64,000 nt of DNA from Litorimonas sp039975855 (GTDB lineage: Bacteria; Pseudomonadota; Alphaproteobacteria; Caulobacterales; Maricaulaceae): assembly GCA_039975855.1 (NCBI GenBank), contig JBDWGH010000003.1, positions 496,001 through 560,000 of the forward strand. Reading direction: 5' to 3'. Positions 34,546 to 43,047 of the stretch are shown piece by piece. Within the stretch, counting starts at the first letter, position 1. Each line of letters begins with the position of its first letter. The position numbers and the translations under genes were made by a program. The notes beneath the pieces are model-generated. The model did not search any database, was not told the origin of the DNA, and worked only from the letters and a program-made list of their open reading frames with translations.

Positions 34546-34562
34546 GTTACCGACGAGGTAAC
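34546..34562 (+). terminator. Small hairpin after gyrA
   Basis: GTTACC/GGTAAC stem with a five-base loop, 16 bp after the gyrA stop and 11 bp before the next start. No T-run, so a true terminator is doubtful; it also lies against the ribosome-binding site (GGGAG) of the following gene and could affect its translation. Confidence 0.3.
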
Positions 34563-34573
34563 GGGAGAACATT

Positions 34574-36784
34574 ATGTCAAAACGTTTAGTCTTTGCCGGA
34601 ATTCTAGCAGGCCTGCTGCTCTCAGGTTGCGGTGAAGAAGCATTAGAATCATCTCTCTACAGCGCTGAAATTATCCGCGATGATTACGGCATCCCGCATG
34701 TTTATGGAAAGACCGACGCAGATGCCGTTTATGGCATGATCTATGCGCAAGCCGAGGATGATTTTCCGCGGATTGAGCGAAATTACATTTGGGCGACAGG
34801 TCGTTTGGCAGAAGTCGAGGGAGAGGAGGCTATTTTCTCCGATTTACGCGCTCGCCTATACATGAGTATTGATGAAGCCAAGGCGGCTTATGCGGGTGCG
34901 CCAAAGGATCTTAAACAGCTCTGTGAGGCTTGGGCGGCCGGGTTGAATGATTATCTTTCAGATCATCCCGAGGTGACGCCAAGCCTTATGACCTCGTTTG
35001 AGCCTTGGATGCCGATGTTCTTTTCAGAGGGCTCAATCGGCGGGGATATTGAGCAAATTCCGCTTAGCGGAATCAAAGCATTTTACGGTGGAGATATTCC
35101 AGACGTTCCGATGTTGGGCGAGGTTACAGAGGAACTTTCGCGAAGAGCGATGCCGGCTAAAACCAAAGATGAGACGTTTGAGGATGAAGAACCCGGTGGT
35201 TCAAATGGAATTGCCCTCTCCGGTGATCTCACGCGCAGCGGAAATGCTATGTTGCTCATTAATCCACACACAAGTTTTTACTTTCGGCCAGAAATACATG
35301 TCGTCAGTGACGAAGGATTAAATGCTTACGGAGCAGTGACTTGGGGGCAATTCTTTGTGTACCAAGGGTTTTCAGAGCATAATGGCTGGATGCACACGTC
35401 GACATATGTCGATTTTATTGATGAGTTTGTTGAACAGGTTTCAATAAATCGTGCAACGAGATTGCAGTATTTTTATGGAAATGAATTACGGCCGGTAGAA
35501 GTCGGCAAAGTGACATTGAAATATCGTGACAGAGAAGGTTTTTCTGAGCGCACTTTTCCAACCTACCGAACTCACCATGGTCCAATTACCCACACGAATG
35601 ATGACGGGAAATGGGTGTCGACGAAGATCAACTGGGACCCGGTTAATGCGTTGCGGCAAAGCTTTATCCGAACGAAAACCAAAAACCATGCTGAGTTTCG
35701 TGAGATGATGGATATTCGAACCAACTCATCAAACAATACTGTGTATGCTGATAAAGACGGCACGATTGCATATTACCATGGTAATTTTGTGCCTAAGCGC
35801 GACCCTCAATTTGACTATTCCAAACCTGTTGACGGGAGTGATCCTCGCACCGATTGGAATGGTGTTCATGCCGTGGACGAGGTGATTACGATCACGAATC
35901 CGTCTGGTGGGTGGATACAAAACGCAAATTCAACACCTTTCACCGCGGCGGGTTCTGATAGCCCAAAAGCGGAGGATTACCCTACTTATATGGCTCCGGA
36001 CAAAGAGAATTTTCGCGGTATTCATGCCGTACGGCTTTTTGAGAACGTCGATAACGTCTCGATGCAAGATCTGATTGATTTAGCTTATGATCCGGCACTT
36101 CCTGCTTTCGAGGTGCTCATTCCCAGTTTGGTGGAAGCTTTTGATAATTCGAACAAAAATCCCGAGTTGGCCAAACCTATTGAGGTTTTACGAAACTGGA
36201 ATCATCAAACATCTGCCGACTCCGTCGCGATGTCTCTTGCTCATTTTTACGGTATGGAAATTCTGCAAAATGCCAAACGTCCGCGCGATCGTATGAGCCG
36301 AATGGAATTACTAATTCATATATCGGAAAATGCGAATGTTGCAGAACAGGTTACTCTGTTTTCAACGGCGTTGGCTAAAATGGATGCTGATTACGGGACT
36401 TGGGATACACCTTGGGGCGAGATCAATCGCTTCCAGCGTTTGACAGGTGATATCAAACAGCCGCATAATGATGCCGATCCCAGTCAAGCCGTGGGAATGG
36501 CGTCGGGCCGCTGGGGCGCTTTGGCCGCTTATGGTGCGCGTCAATCCAATGGGTCGAAAAAACTGTATGGCTATCGCGGCAATAGTTTCGTTGCAGTCGT
36601 GGAATTCGGCGATCAAGTTAAGGCCAAAAGCCTACTTGCTGGCGGCCAAAGTGGAGACCCCAATTCGCCGCATTTCATAGACCAAGTCGAAGACTATATC
36701 GCCGGACAATTCAAAGATGTGCCTTATTACCGCGGGGATGTAGAGGCGCGAGCCGTCAAAACTTACGTCGTAAAGTCTAAGTAA
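34574..36784 (+). CDS. Penicillin/acyl-homoserine lactone acylase-family lipoprotein
   Basis: Predicted Ntn-hydrolase (peptidase family S45) that would self-cleave into alpha and beta chains and hydrolyse an amide such as penicillin, an N-acyl-homoserine lactone or another acyl amide. 736 residues: lipobox LSGC with Cys19, alpha-chain signature IIRDDYGIPHVYGKTDADAVYG, then the beta-chain start at GGSNGIALSG, Ser210 being the likely nucleophile, followed by NPHTSF and YGAVTWGQFFVYQGFSEHNGW. The beta chain keeps Asn/His residues of the family and NRFQRLTGD. Substrate cannot be told from sequence. It is an accessory gene between gyrA and coaD. Confidence 0.9.
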   Translation: MSKRLVFAGILAGLLLSGCGEEALESSLYSAEIIRDDYGIPHVYGKTDADAVYGMIYAQAEDDFPRIERNYIWATGRLAEVEGEEAIFSDLRARLYMSIDEAKAAYAGAPKDLKQLCEAWAAGLNDYLSDHPEVTPSLMTSFEPWMPMFFSEGSIGGDIEQIPLSGIKAFYGGDIPDVPMLGEVTEELSRRAMPAKTKDETFEDEEPGGSNGIALSGDLTRSGNAMLLINPHTSFYFRPEIHVVSDEGLNAYGAVTWGQFFVYQGFSEHNGWMHTSTYVDFIDEFVEQVSINRATRLQYFYGNELRPVEVGKVTLKYRDREGFSERTFPTYRTHHGPITHTNDDGKWVSTKINWDPVNALRQSFIRTKTKNHAEFREMMDIRTNSSNNTVYADKDGTIAYYHGNFVPKRDPQFDYSKPVDGSDPRTDWNGVHAVDEVITITNPSGGWIQNANSTPFTAAGSDSPKAEDYPTYMAPDKENFRGIHAVRLFENVDNVSMQDLIDLAYDPALPAFEVLIPSLVEAFDNSNKNPELAKPIEVLRNWNHQTSADSVAMSLAHFYGMEILQNAKRPRDRMSRMELLIHISENANVAEQVTLFSTALAKMDADYGTWDTPWGEINRFQRLTGDIKQPHNDADPSQAVGMASGRWGALAAYGARQSNGSKKLYGYRGNSFVAVVEFGDQVKAKSLLAGGQSGDPNSPHFIDQVEDYIAGQFKDVPYYRGDVEARAVKTYVVKSK

Positions 36785-36836
36785 CGGGCTTTGAACAAAT
36801 TCTGGCAATGGTTTGTAACGTTATTATAAGGCACTC

Positions 36837-37328
36837 ATGACCAAACGTATTGCACTTTACCCTGGCACTTTTGATCCGATGACATTGGGGCATCTGGACA
36901 TCATGAAGCGGGCGTCGAAATTATGCGATAAGCTTATTATCGGCGTTGCGATTAACCGCGCGAAGAACCCGCTCTTTGGACTCGATGACCGCGTTCAAAT
37001 GGTCGAACATGTGGTGGAGCCATTCAAAGATCGAATTGAGGTCGAGGTGCTGCCATTCGAAGGGCTGCTGATACATTTTGTTGAAAACTGTGGGGCCTCA
37101 ATGATAGTGCGCGGTTTGAGAGCGGTAAGCGACTTTGAATATGAGTTTCAGATGGCTGGGATGAATGATCGTCTCAATCCAAATATTGAAACGGTGTTCC
37201 TCATGTCCGACCCGCAATATCAAACGATCGCTAGTCGTTTGGTCAAAGAAATTGCCCGGCTGGGTGGGGATGTTTCGCAATTCGTGACCCCCGAAGTCGA
37301 CGCCCGATTGAAGGATAAATTTTCATGA
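36837..37328 (+). CDS. coaD: Phosphopantetheine adenylyltransferase
   Basis: Fourth step of coenzyme A synthesis, 4'-phosphopantetheine + ATP to dephospho-CoA. 163 residues, the family's usual length, with the nucleotidyltransferase motif YPGTFDPMTLGHLDI (residues 8-22), IVRGLRAVSDFEYEFQMA and the ATP loop QYQTIASRLVKEIARLGGDV. The end overlaps the next gene by ATGA. Confidence 0.97.
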   Translation: MTKRIALYPGTFDPMTLGHLDIMKRASKLCDKLIIGVAINRAKNPLFGLDDRVQMVEHVVEPFKDRIEVEVLPFEGLLIHFVENCGASMIVRGLRAVSDFEYEFQMAGMNDRLNPNIETVFLMSDPQYQTIASRLVKEIARLGGDVSQFVTPEVDARLKDKFS

Positions 37329-38242
37329 GCCACCGCATGTTTATCGCGCTCGCGCTTTCTACCGCTTTGGTTGGGAATGCCTGCGCCGCCGAAAATTCGG
37401 AAACACAGGCCAATGAAGCGACCGCCGTTGCGGGTGCTACTGTTACAGGGTTCTCTGCGCCGGAAGAGGCTTGGCGGACTGTCGATCCCGAAAATCTGCT
37501 CGTCATTGATACAAAATACGGCGATATCGGCGTTGAACTTTTTCCCGAAATTTCTCCAAACCACGTTGCGCAAATTAAAACCCTAACGAAACAGGGATTT
37601 TATAATGATGTTGTCTTTCACCGCGTGATTGATGGTTTCATGAATCAGACGGGTGACGGAACAAATGGTGATGGAACAGGCGATTCGACCTTGCCAGATA
37701 TTGCCGCTGAATTCACATTTCGCCGCGGTACTGATATGCCTTTTACCTTGGTCACGGCAAAAAAAGTCGGCGACGGAGAAATTGGCGTTGGGTTTTATAA
37801 AAACCTGCAGATTGCGAGCCAACCGACTAGCCAGGCAATGTTCACTAAAGACAATAAAGTCGACGCATTTGGCCTTCACTGTAAAGGCGTGACATCAATG
37901 GCCCGTACGAACGACCCAAACAGCGCAAACAGCCAGTTCTTCCTCATGCGAGGTCAGGCAGAGCATTTGGACACCCAGTACTCCATTTGGGGTAGCACCG
38001 TCATGGGATATGAGCATTTGGAAAAGCCACTTGTAGGTACGATTGGCCAAGTTCCGGGTTGGATGCCTGATCGTATGAATAAAGTAGAATTGGCTGTTGA
38101 TATGGCGGAGGATGAACGTCCTACGGTTCAGGTCTTGCGCACTGATCATCCGGCTTTTGCGAATTGGTTAAAGACACAGAAGAATGCCGATGGAACATTC
38201 CCGAACGTATGTGATTTGTCTGTCCCCACGCGCGTACTTTAA
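37325..38242 (+). CDS. Secreted cyclophilin-type peptidyl-prolyl isomerase
   Basis: 305 residues with an N-terminal signal peptide (MSHRMFIALALSTALVGNACA), so a periplasmic foldase. The cyclophilin domain starts near residue 60 (VIDTKYGDIGVELFPEISPNHV) and shows FYNDVVFHRVIDGFMNQTGDG and SMARTNDPNSANSQFFLM. Between these an insertion of about 45 residues (including LVTAKKVGDGEIGVGFY) makes it much larger than PpiB. Four-base overlap with coaD. Confidence 0.9.
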   Translation: MSHRMFIALALSTALVGNACAAENSETQANEATAVAGATVTGFSAPEEAWRTVDPENLLVIDTKYGDIGVELFPEISPNHVAQIKTLTKQGFYNDVVFHRVIDGFMNQTGDGTNGDGTGDSTLPDIAAEFTFRRGTDMPFTLVTAKKVGDGEIGVGFYKNLQIASQPTSQAMFTKDNKVDAFGLHCKGVTSMARTNDPNSANSQFFLMRGQAEHLDTQYSIWGSTVMGYEHLEKPLVGTIGQVPGWMPDRMNKVELAVDMAEDERPTVQVLRTDHPAFANWLKTQKNADGTFPNVCDLSVPTRVL

Positions 38243-38282
38243 GCCATAACAAAAATACTCACTTTAGAAATTGGAGCCGATC

Positions 38283-38741
38283 ATGGCCGAAAAACTGATA
38301 ATGACTGTCGATAACAATAAAGGCGACGTCGGGGATGTCACAATCCTTCTCCGTCCGGACTTAGCACCGGGCCACGTGGAGCAAATCACAACACTAGCGA
38401 AAGATGGCTTTTACGACGGATTGACCTTTCACCGCGTAATCGATGGTTTCATGGCGCAGGGCGGTTGTCCTAACGGCACCGGCATGGGTGGCGCTAAGAA
38501 TCAGATTAAAGCTGAGTTTAACCGTCACCCCCATGTTGAAGGCGTATGTTCAATGGCGCGTTCGCAAAACCCAAACTCTGCCTCTAGTCAGTTCTTTATC
38601 TGTTTGGATGATGCTGGTTTCCTTGACGGACAATATACAGTTTGGGGTGAAGTTGAGAGCGGCATGGAACTTGTCCACGCCCTTCCCAAAGGCGAGCCGC
38701 CACGCATGCCTGGTAAAATCGTCAAGATGACGGTTGCATAA
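38283..38741 (+). CDS. Cytoplasmic cyclophilin-type peptidyl-prolyl isomerase
   Basis: 152 residues from the ATG at 38283, which follows GGAG by six bases; the ATG at 38271 is less likely. Compact cyclophilin with FYDGLTFHRVIDGFMAQGGCPNGTGMGG, SMARSQNPNSASSQFFICL and FLDGQYTVWGEV. No signal peptide. Together with the preceding secreted homologue it forms a cyclophilin pair typical of alphaproteobacterial coaD-queA loci. Confidence 0.93.
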   Translation: MAEKLIMTVDNNKGDVGDVTILLRPDLAPGHVEQITTLAKDGFYDGLTFHRVIDGFMAQGGCPNGTGMGGAKNQIKAEFNRHPHVEGVCSMARSQNPNSASSQFFICLDDAGFLDGQYTVWGEVESGMELVHALPKGEPPRMPGKIVKMTVA

Positions 38742-38764
38742 CCCTACAAAATAGGACGGCCGCC

Positions 38765-39823
38765 ATGGACGTCTCTCTTTTCGACTTTGATCTCCCGGAG
38801 CGCGCTATAGCGCTTCGGCCAGCGAGCCCGCGCGATAGCGCGCGGCTTTTGCATATCCCTGCGCAAGGCGAATTCGCGCATAAAGCTGTGAGTGATCTGC
38901 CATCACTATTACGGGCGGGGGATGTCTTGGTCTTTAATGAGACAAAGGTTTTTCCAGCGGCATTGACCGCTAAGCGTCCCGCGCGAGCTCAAGGCGGCGG
39001 TGGAGATGTATCTGTCACCGTCAATCTTCATAAAGCCAGAAGCGAGTCTTCTTGGGATGCATTTTGTCGACCGGCTAAGCGTTTGCGGATTGGCGATGTC
39101 TTGCATTTTGACGAGGCGCTATCCGCGACGGTGGCGGAAAAGCGAGAGGGCGGAGATCTGACACTCGTCTTTAACGCCGAAGATGATGAGCTACTGGCGA
39201 GTTTTGAGCGATGTGGTGCTCCTCCTCTACCACCTTATATCGCCCGTAAACGAACGCCCGATAATAAGGATATTTCTGATTATCAGACGGTGTACGCGAA
39301 AGAGAGCGGTTCTGTTGCTGCGCCGACCGCGGGCCTTCATTTTACCGATCGATTGTTGAAGGCTTTGGATCTAGCGGGGGTTCAACGTGAGGCGCTAACC
39401 TTACACGTTGGCGCAGGCACATTCTTACCGGTGAAGTCTGAGAACACAGATGATCACGACATGCACAGCGAGTGGTTCACGATCTCAGATGCGGTCGCAG
39501 ACCGCTTAAATGCGGCAAAAGCCGAGGGACGAAGAATTATTGCTGTCGGAACCACTGCCTTACGAGCATTGGAATCTGCGTCGGAGCACGGGAAAATTAA
39601 AGCGCAATCTCGTGAGACAGATATCTTTTTGACCCCGGGATCGACATTCCATGTCGTTGATGGATTGATGACGAATTTTCATTTGCCGAGATCGACGCTC
39701 TTTATGTTGGTTAGTGCTTTGGCAGGACTGGATCGGATGCAGGCTGCCTATAAGACGGCAATTGATGACGGTTATAGATTTTATTCTTACGGTGACAGTT
39801 CACTAATTTGGAAAGCCACATAA
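38765..39823 (+). CDS. queA: S-adenosylmethionine:tRNA ribosyltransferase-isomerase
   Basis: Adds the cyclopentenediol precursor to preQ1 in tRNA, giving epoxyqueuosine. 352 residues with FDFDLPERAIALRPASPRDSARLL at the N-terminus, PPLPPYIAR, YQTVYAKESGSVAAPTAGLHFT and VGTTALRALES as family blocks. The stop overlaps the tgt start by one base (TAATG), so the two queuosine genes are translated together. Confidence 0.97.
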   Translation: MDVSLFDFDLPERAIALRPASPRDSARLLHIPAQGEFAHKAVSDLPSLLRAGDVLVFNETKVFPAALTAKRPARAQGGGGDVSVTVNLHKARSESSWDAFCRPAKRLRIGDVLHFDEALSATVAEKREGGDLTLVFNAEDDELLASFERCGAPPLPPYIARKRTPDNKDISDYQTVYAKESGSVAAPTAGLHFTDRLLKALDLAGVQREALTLHVGAGTFLPVKSENTDDHDMHSEWFTISDAVADRLNAAKAEGRRIIAVGTTALRALESASEHGKIKAQSRETDIFLTPGSTFHVVDGLMTNFHLPRSTLFMLVSALAGLDRMQAAYKTAIDDGYRFYSYGDSSLIWKAT

Positions 39824-40956
39824 TGGCAAAGTTCCCATTTGATATACATGCTACCGAGGGTGAGGCCCGTACAGGTGTTCTTCGTACACCACGTGGCGAT
39901 ATCCGAACGCCAGCTTTTATGCCTGTTGGCACCGCGGGCACCGTTAAGGGCGTTTATATGGACCAAGTCCGACAGGCGGGCGCAGATATTATTTTAGGAA
40001 ATACATATCATCTCATGCTCCGCCCTGGTGCGGAGCGAGTCGCTAGATTGGGTGGATTACATAAGTTTGGCGGTTGGGATGGGCCGATTTTGACCGACTC
40101 TGGCGGGTTTCAAGTCTGGTCATTGTCAAAACTCAGAAAAATGACGGAAGAAGGCGTAACCTTTCAAAGTCACCTTGATGGTTCAAAGCATATGCTTTCG
40201 CCAGAGCGTTCTATTGAAATACAAGCGGATCTTCTTGGTGCTGATATTTCAATGCAACTGGATGAGTGCACTGACTTTCCTGTTAGCTATGACAAGGCTG
40301 CCCAGTCGATGGAGCTGTCTCTACGATGGGGGAAGCGATCGTTGGAAGCATTTGGTGAAAGAGACAACCAAACGCTTTTTGCAATCGTGCAAGGGTCGAA
40401 CTTCCCTGAGTTACGCAAAATGTCAGCGGAAGAGTCGATAAGGGAAAACACAGCTGGGGGATATGGGGGATTCGCAATTGGCGGCTTAGCCGTCGGGGAG
40501 GGACATGCCGCAATGTGCGAAACGCTGTCTTTCACCACGCCGCACCTCCCAAAGGATCGACCACGATATCTAATGGGGGTTGGGAAACCTATCGATATTG
40601 TTGAGGCCGTCTATCGAGGAGTCGATATGTTTGATTGCGTGATTCCGACTCGGTCAGGTCGTCATGGGCAAGTTTGGACCGATACAGGTCCTTATAACAT
40701 TAAACGTGCAGAATTTGCGGAAGACGAAAGCCCCATTGATGCCTCAATAAATTGCCCAGCGTCACAAGATTACACAAAAGCCTATGTCCATCATTTAATC
40801 AGATCGAATGAGTTGTTGGGCGCAATGTTGCTGTCTTGGCACAATATTGCGTATTTTGAGGACTTAATGTCTAGAATCAGGGGTTCTATTGCCGCCGGAA
40901 GCTTCGAAAGCTTCATAAAAGATTTTCGCGAGAACTGGTCAAAGCCAACAACATGA
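39823..40956 (+). CDS. tgt: Queuine tRNA-ribosyltransferase lacking two zinc ligands
   Basis: Exchanges G34 for preQ1 in GUN-anticodon tRNAs. The 377-residue TIM barrel has the active-site aspartates (DSGGFQVWSL and DMFDCVIPTRSGRHGQ) and GGLAVGEG. Bacterial Tgt binds structural zinc through CxCxxC plus a His (E. coli Cys302, Cys304, Cys307, His333). Here that place reads SINCPASQDY: only Cys311 remains, with Ile309 and Ser314 in the other two positions; the His (His340 in SWHNIAYF) is kept. The DNA at 40741-40760 supports this reading in frame and no frameshift explains it. Enzyme function is probable but the zinc site is degraded. ATG overlaps the queA stop. Confidence 0.95.
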   Translation: MAKFPFDIHATEGEARTGVLRTPRGDIRTPAFMPVGTAGTVKGVYMDQVRQAGADIILGNTYHLMLRPGAERVARLGGLHKFGGWDGPILTDSGGFQVWSLSKLRKMTEEGVTFQSHLDGSKHMLSPERSIEIQADLLGADISMQLDECTDFPVSYDKAAQSMELSLRWGKRSLEAFGERDNQTLFAIVQGSNFPELRKMSAEESIRENTAGGYGGFAIGGLAVGEGHAAMCETLSFTTPHLPKDRPRYLMGVGKPIDIVEAVYRGVDMFDCVIPTRSGRHGQVWTDTGPYNIKRAEFAEDESPIDASINCPASQDYTKAYVHHLIRSNELLGAMLLSWHNIAYFEDLMSRIRGSIAAGSFESFIKDFRENWSKPTT

Positions 40957-40975
40957 GATTAGGGTGTTTTACGGG

Positions 40976-41004
40976 TTGACGACTCCGCAGGTCGACCCTA
41001 GTTA
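40976..41004 (+). promoter_or_regulatory. Candidate promoter of tRNA-Lys
   Basis: TTGACG, a 17-base spacer and TAGTTA, followed by a GC-rich discriminator (GGCGCG), lie about 18 bp before the tRNA. This is a good vegetative-sigma match in the right place, and the GC-rich start region is typical of growth-regulated stable-RNA promoters. Confidence 0.6.
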
Positions 41005-41021
41005 GGCGCGGCTTTGGATAA

Positions 41022-41098
41022 GCGCCCTTAGCTCAGCTGGTTAGAGCGCCTCACTTTTAATGAGGATGTCCGCGGTTCGAATCCGCGAGGGCGTACCA
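41022..41098 (+). tRNA. tRNA-Lys (anticodon TTT)
   Basis: A 77-base cloverleaf with encoded CCA: acceptor GCGCCCT/AGGGCGT (G1-T72 wobble), TAGCTCAGCTGGTTAGAGC D-arm, anticodon stem-loop CTCACTTTTAATGAG with TTT in the loop, and T-arm CGCGGTTCGAATCCGCG. Follows tgt by 65 bp, with its own promoter. Confidence 0.97.
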
Positions 41099-41406
41099 TT
41101 CCCCCCCAATTAGACCGTGTGAAGCGGGGATTTGCAGTTTTGCTTTGGTCCTATTCGGTAGGAATGCTGTTGGTTTTCGCTAAGTGACGGTTTTCGGATA
41201 ACATTTGTTTGGTCCGAGAATTTCAAAAAAGTGGTGCAAAATAGCAACTTTCGAGAAAAAACCTTTCTTTTTAGGACAAATAGGCCTATTCGGCGTTGGA
41301 ATGTGGAACCTATCTGTGTAGCAAGGGTTTACGCAATCGGGGCCCCTCATGGGGTTTTCAATGTTATTTAGAAAAAATGGCGTCGCCATTTATTGGAGGA
41401 AATCTC
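41099..41406 (+). promoter_or_regulatory. 308-bp leader of the OmpA-like gene
   Basis: No gene is credible here; the in-frame extension of the porin from TTG at 41296 lacks signal-peptide character. The last 70 bases hold two hairpins (41343-41354, CCCC-TCAT-GGGG; and 41375-41391, below) just in front of a strong ribosome-binding site GGAGGA at 41395-41400. An abundant outer-membrane protein with a structured leader is often controlled after transcription; no promoter core could be picked with confidence. Confidence 0.5.
41375..41391 (+). promoter_or_regulatory. Hairpin next to the OmpA ribosome-binding site
   Basis: AAATGGC/GCCATTT, a perfect seven-base stem with a three-base loop, ends three bases before GGAGGA. 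In the mRNA it would fold directly upstream of the site and could protect the 5' end or tune translation. Confidence 0.45.
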
Positions 41407-42759
41407 ATGAAGCATAAGCTTCTTATCGCAGCAGCCGCTACAGCATTGATGGCTGCTCCATCTTTCGCGTCTGCTCAGGACGGCTCTGGCTGGTACCTAA
41501 AAGGTGGCCTCGGCTACGGCGCAGGCACAGACCTTGATATCACAGGTGCAATCAACGGTGATGTTGAAGCACAAGGCGACATTGCCGGAAATCTTGGCCT
41601 CGGTTATGACTTTGGTGATAACTGGCGCGTTGAGCTCGATGGCACATCAATGTGGAATGATTACGGTGCGATTGCACAGGGATCAGAATCTTTCGCAAAG
41701 CTTCGCACCGATGCAGTAATGTTGAATGCGATCTACGACTTTAATGACTTCGGAAAATTCGCCCCATATGTTGGTGCTGGTATTGGTATTGTCCGCGGTG
41801 ACGCGTCTTTGGGTGCCCATGACTTCTTGGACCAAAACGGTATTCAGGCGGTAAACCCACTGTGTAGCGGCATTCGCGCAGACGCAAACAGCTACTCTTG
41901 TAATTTCCAAGACGAAGATACTGGTCTAGGCTGGCAGCTTCTCGCTGGTTTGGGGTATGATATCACTGACAAACTGACTTGGGACACTAGCTATAGATAC
42001 ATGCAAGCAGCTGACCTGGATTTTGACGGGACCTTCGTTAATGACGGTACTGGATTCGCTGAAGCTGCCCAAGCAGAGCTTGACGGTGTTGGAGCTCATC
42101 AACTTCTAACAGGTTTCCGTTATCGTTTTGGTGCATCTGCTCCAAAAATGGATAAACCTGAGCCACCAGTTGTTGAAACTGCTGATTATAAGTGTTGGGA
42201 CGGCTCAATGGTCTTTAATGCAGGTCAGTGTCCTGCTGAAGTTGTAGAGCCTGTTGCAGACGTACGTTGCTGGGATGGTTCCATGGTATTCGACTCGGCT
42301 CAGTGCCCAGTTGAGCCTGTTATGGTTACATGTCCTGATGGATCCGTTACTTCCGACATCAACTACTGCCCAGTGGTAGAACCTGTCTCCGGTTGTGGTG
42401 AGCAGTATCGCCAAGAAATCATCTATTATGAATTCGACAAAGGTGCATCTGCTGAAACACGTAACACGATCACACGCATCTTGGATGCAGGTCAGTTCTG
42501 TTCAGTCGACGCTATCCGCGTTGTAGGCCACACAGATACGTCTGGTGCGGCTTCATACAACTTGGCACTCTCTAAGCGCCGTGCAAATGACGCGCTTAAC
42601 GAGCTTGTACGTCAAGGTGTTGCACGCGGCACAATCACTGCTGAAGGAAAAGGCGAAACAGAGCCATTCGTTCAGACTGGTGACGGCGTCAAAGAGCAGC
42701 TGAACCGTCGTACTGAGGTTCTTCTCACACTCGGTTCCATCGATGCGATGGTCAACTAG
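41407..42759 (+). CDS. OmpA-family outer-membrane protein
   Basis: 450 residues: signal peptide (KHKLLIAAAATALMAAPSFASA, cut before Gln24), an eight-stranded OmpA/OmpW-like beta-barrel (about 25-280), a linker with three Cys-containing repeats of about 20-25 residues (KCWDGSMVF, RCWDGSMVF, TCPDGSVTS, each closing with a second Cys), and a C-terminal OmpA peptidoglycan-binding domain (about 330-448) with VVGHTDTSGAASYNLALSKRRA and LNRRTEVLL. It ties the outer membrane to the wall. Strong Shine-Dalgarno and a strong terminator suggest high expression. Start chosen at the signal peptide rather than the longer 41296 reading. Confidence 0.93.
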   Translation: MKHKLLIAAAATALMAAPSFASAQDGSGWYLKGGLGYGAGTDLDITGAINGDVEAQGDIAGNLGLGYDFGDNWRVELDGTSMWNDYGAIAQGSESFAKLRTDAVMLNAIYDFNDFGKFAPYVGAGIGIVRGDASLGAHDFLDQNGIQAVNPLCSGIRADANSYSCNFQDEDTGLGWQLLAGLGYDITDKLTWDTSYRYMQAADLDFDGTFVNDGTGFAEAAQAELDGVGAHQLLTGFRYRFGASAPKMDKPEPPVVETADYKCWDGSMVFNAGQCPAEVVEPVADVRCWDGSMVFDSAQCPVEPVMVTCPDGSVTSDINYCPVVEPVSGCGEQYRQEIIYYEFDKGASAETRNTITRILDAGQFCSVDAIRVVGHTDTSGAASYNLALSKRRANDALNELVRQGVARGTITAEGKGETEPFVQTGDGVKEQLNRRTEVLLTLGSIDAMVN

Positions 42760-42779
42760 GACTTAGTCCACCAAATTAG

Positions 42780-42809
42780 AAAGCCCAGTCTTCGGACTGG
42801 GCTTTTTTT
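42780..42809 (+). terminator. Rho-independent terminator after the OmpA-like gene
   Basis: Nine-base stem AGCCCAGTC/GACTGGGCT with the ultrastable TTCG loop, followed by seven T; the A residues before the stem would make it partly bidirectional. The clearest intrinsic terminator in the window. Confidence 0.95.
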
Positions 42810-43047
42810 ATGCCTGAATTTTCGAAACTTAATTGCCTGCTAAATCCTGAACTGAAAGGTCCTGATGTTTTTGCCTTGGGGTAGTCTTTCGGATTGAGGT
42901 TCACGCGCCGTGCAGTGACGTTCTTCTCATTGCTTAACGCTCGTTGAAATCTCATCGCTACATTAATGGCGATGTCCTATTCGAACGACTGGCTACATCG
43001 AGAGTAGTGCCTACAGGCAAAAAATGCCGCAGAAAACGGCGTATGCA

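Noticed and set aside
42770..42960. 59-codon minus-strand frame between phhA and the OmpA-like gene
   Set aside because: It runs through the OmpA terminator hairpin, has no good start signal and no recognisable motif.
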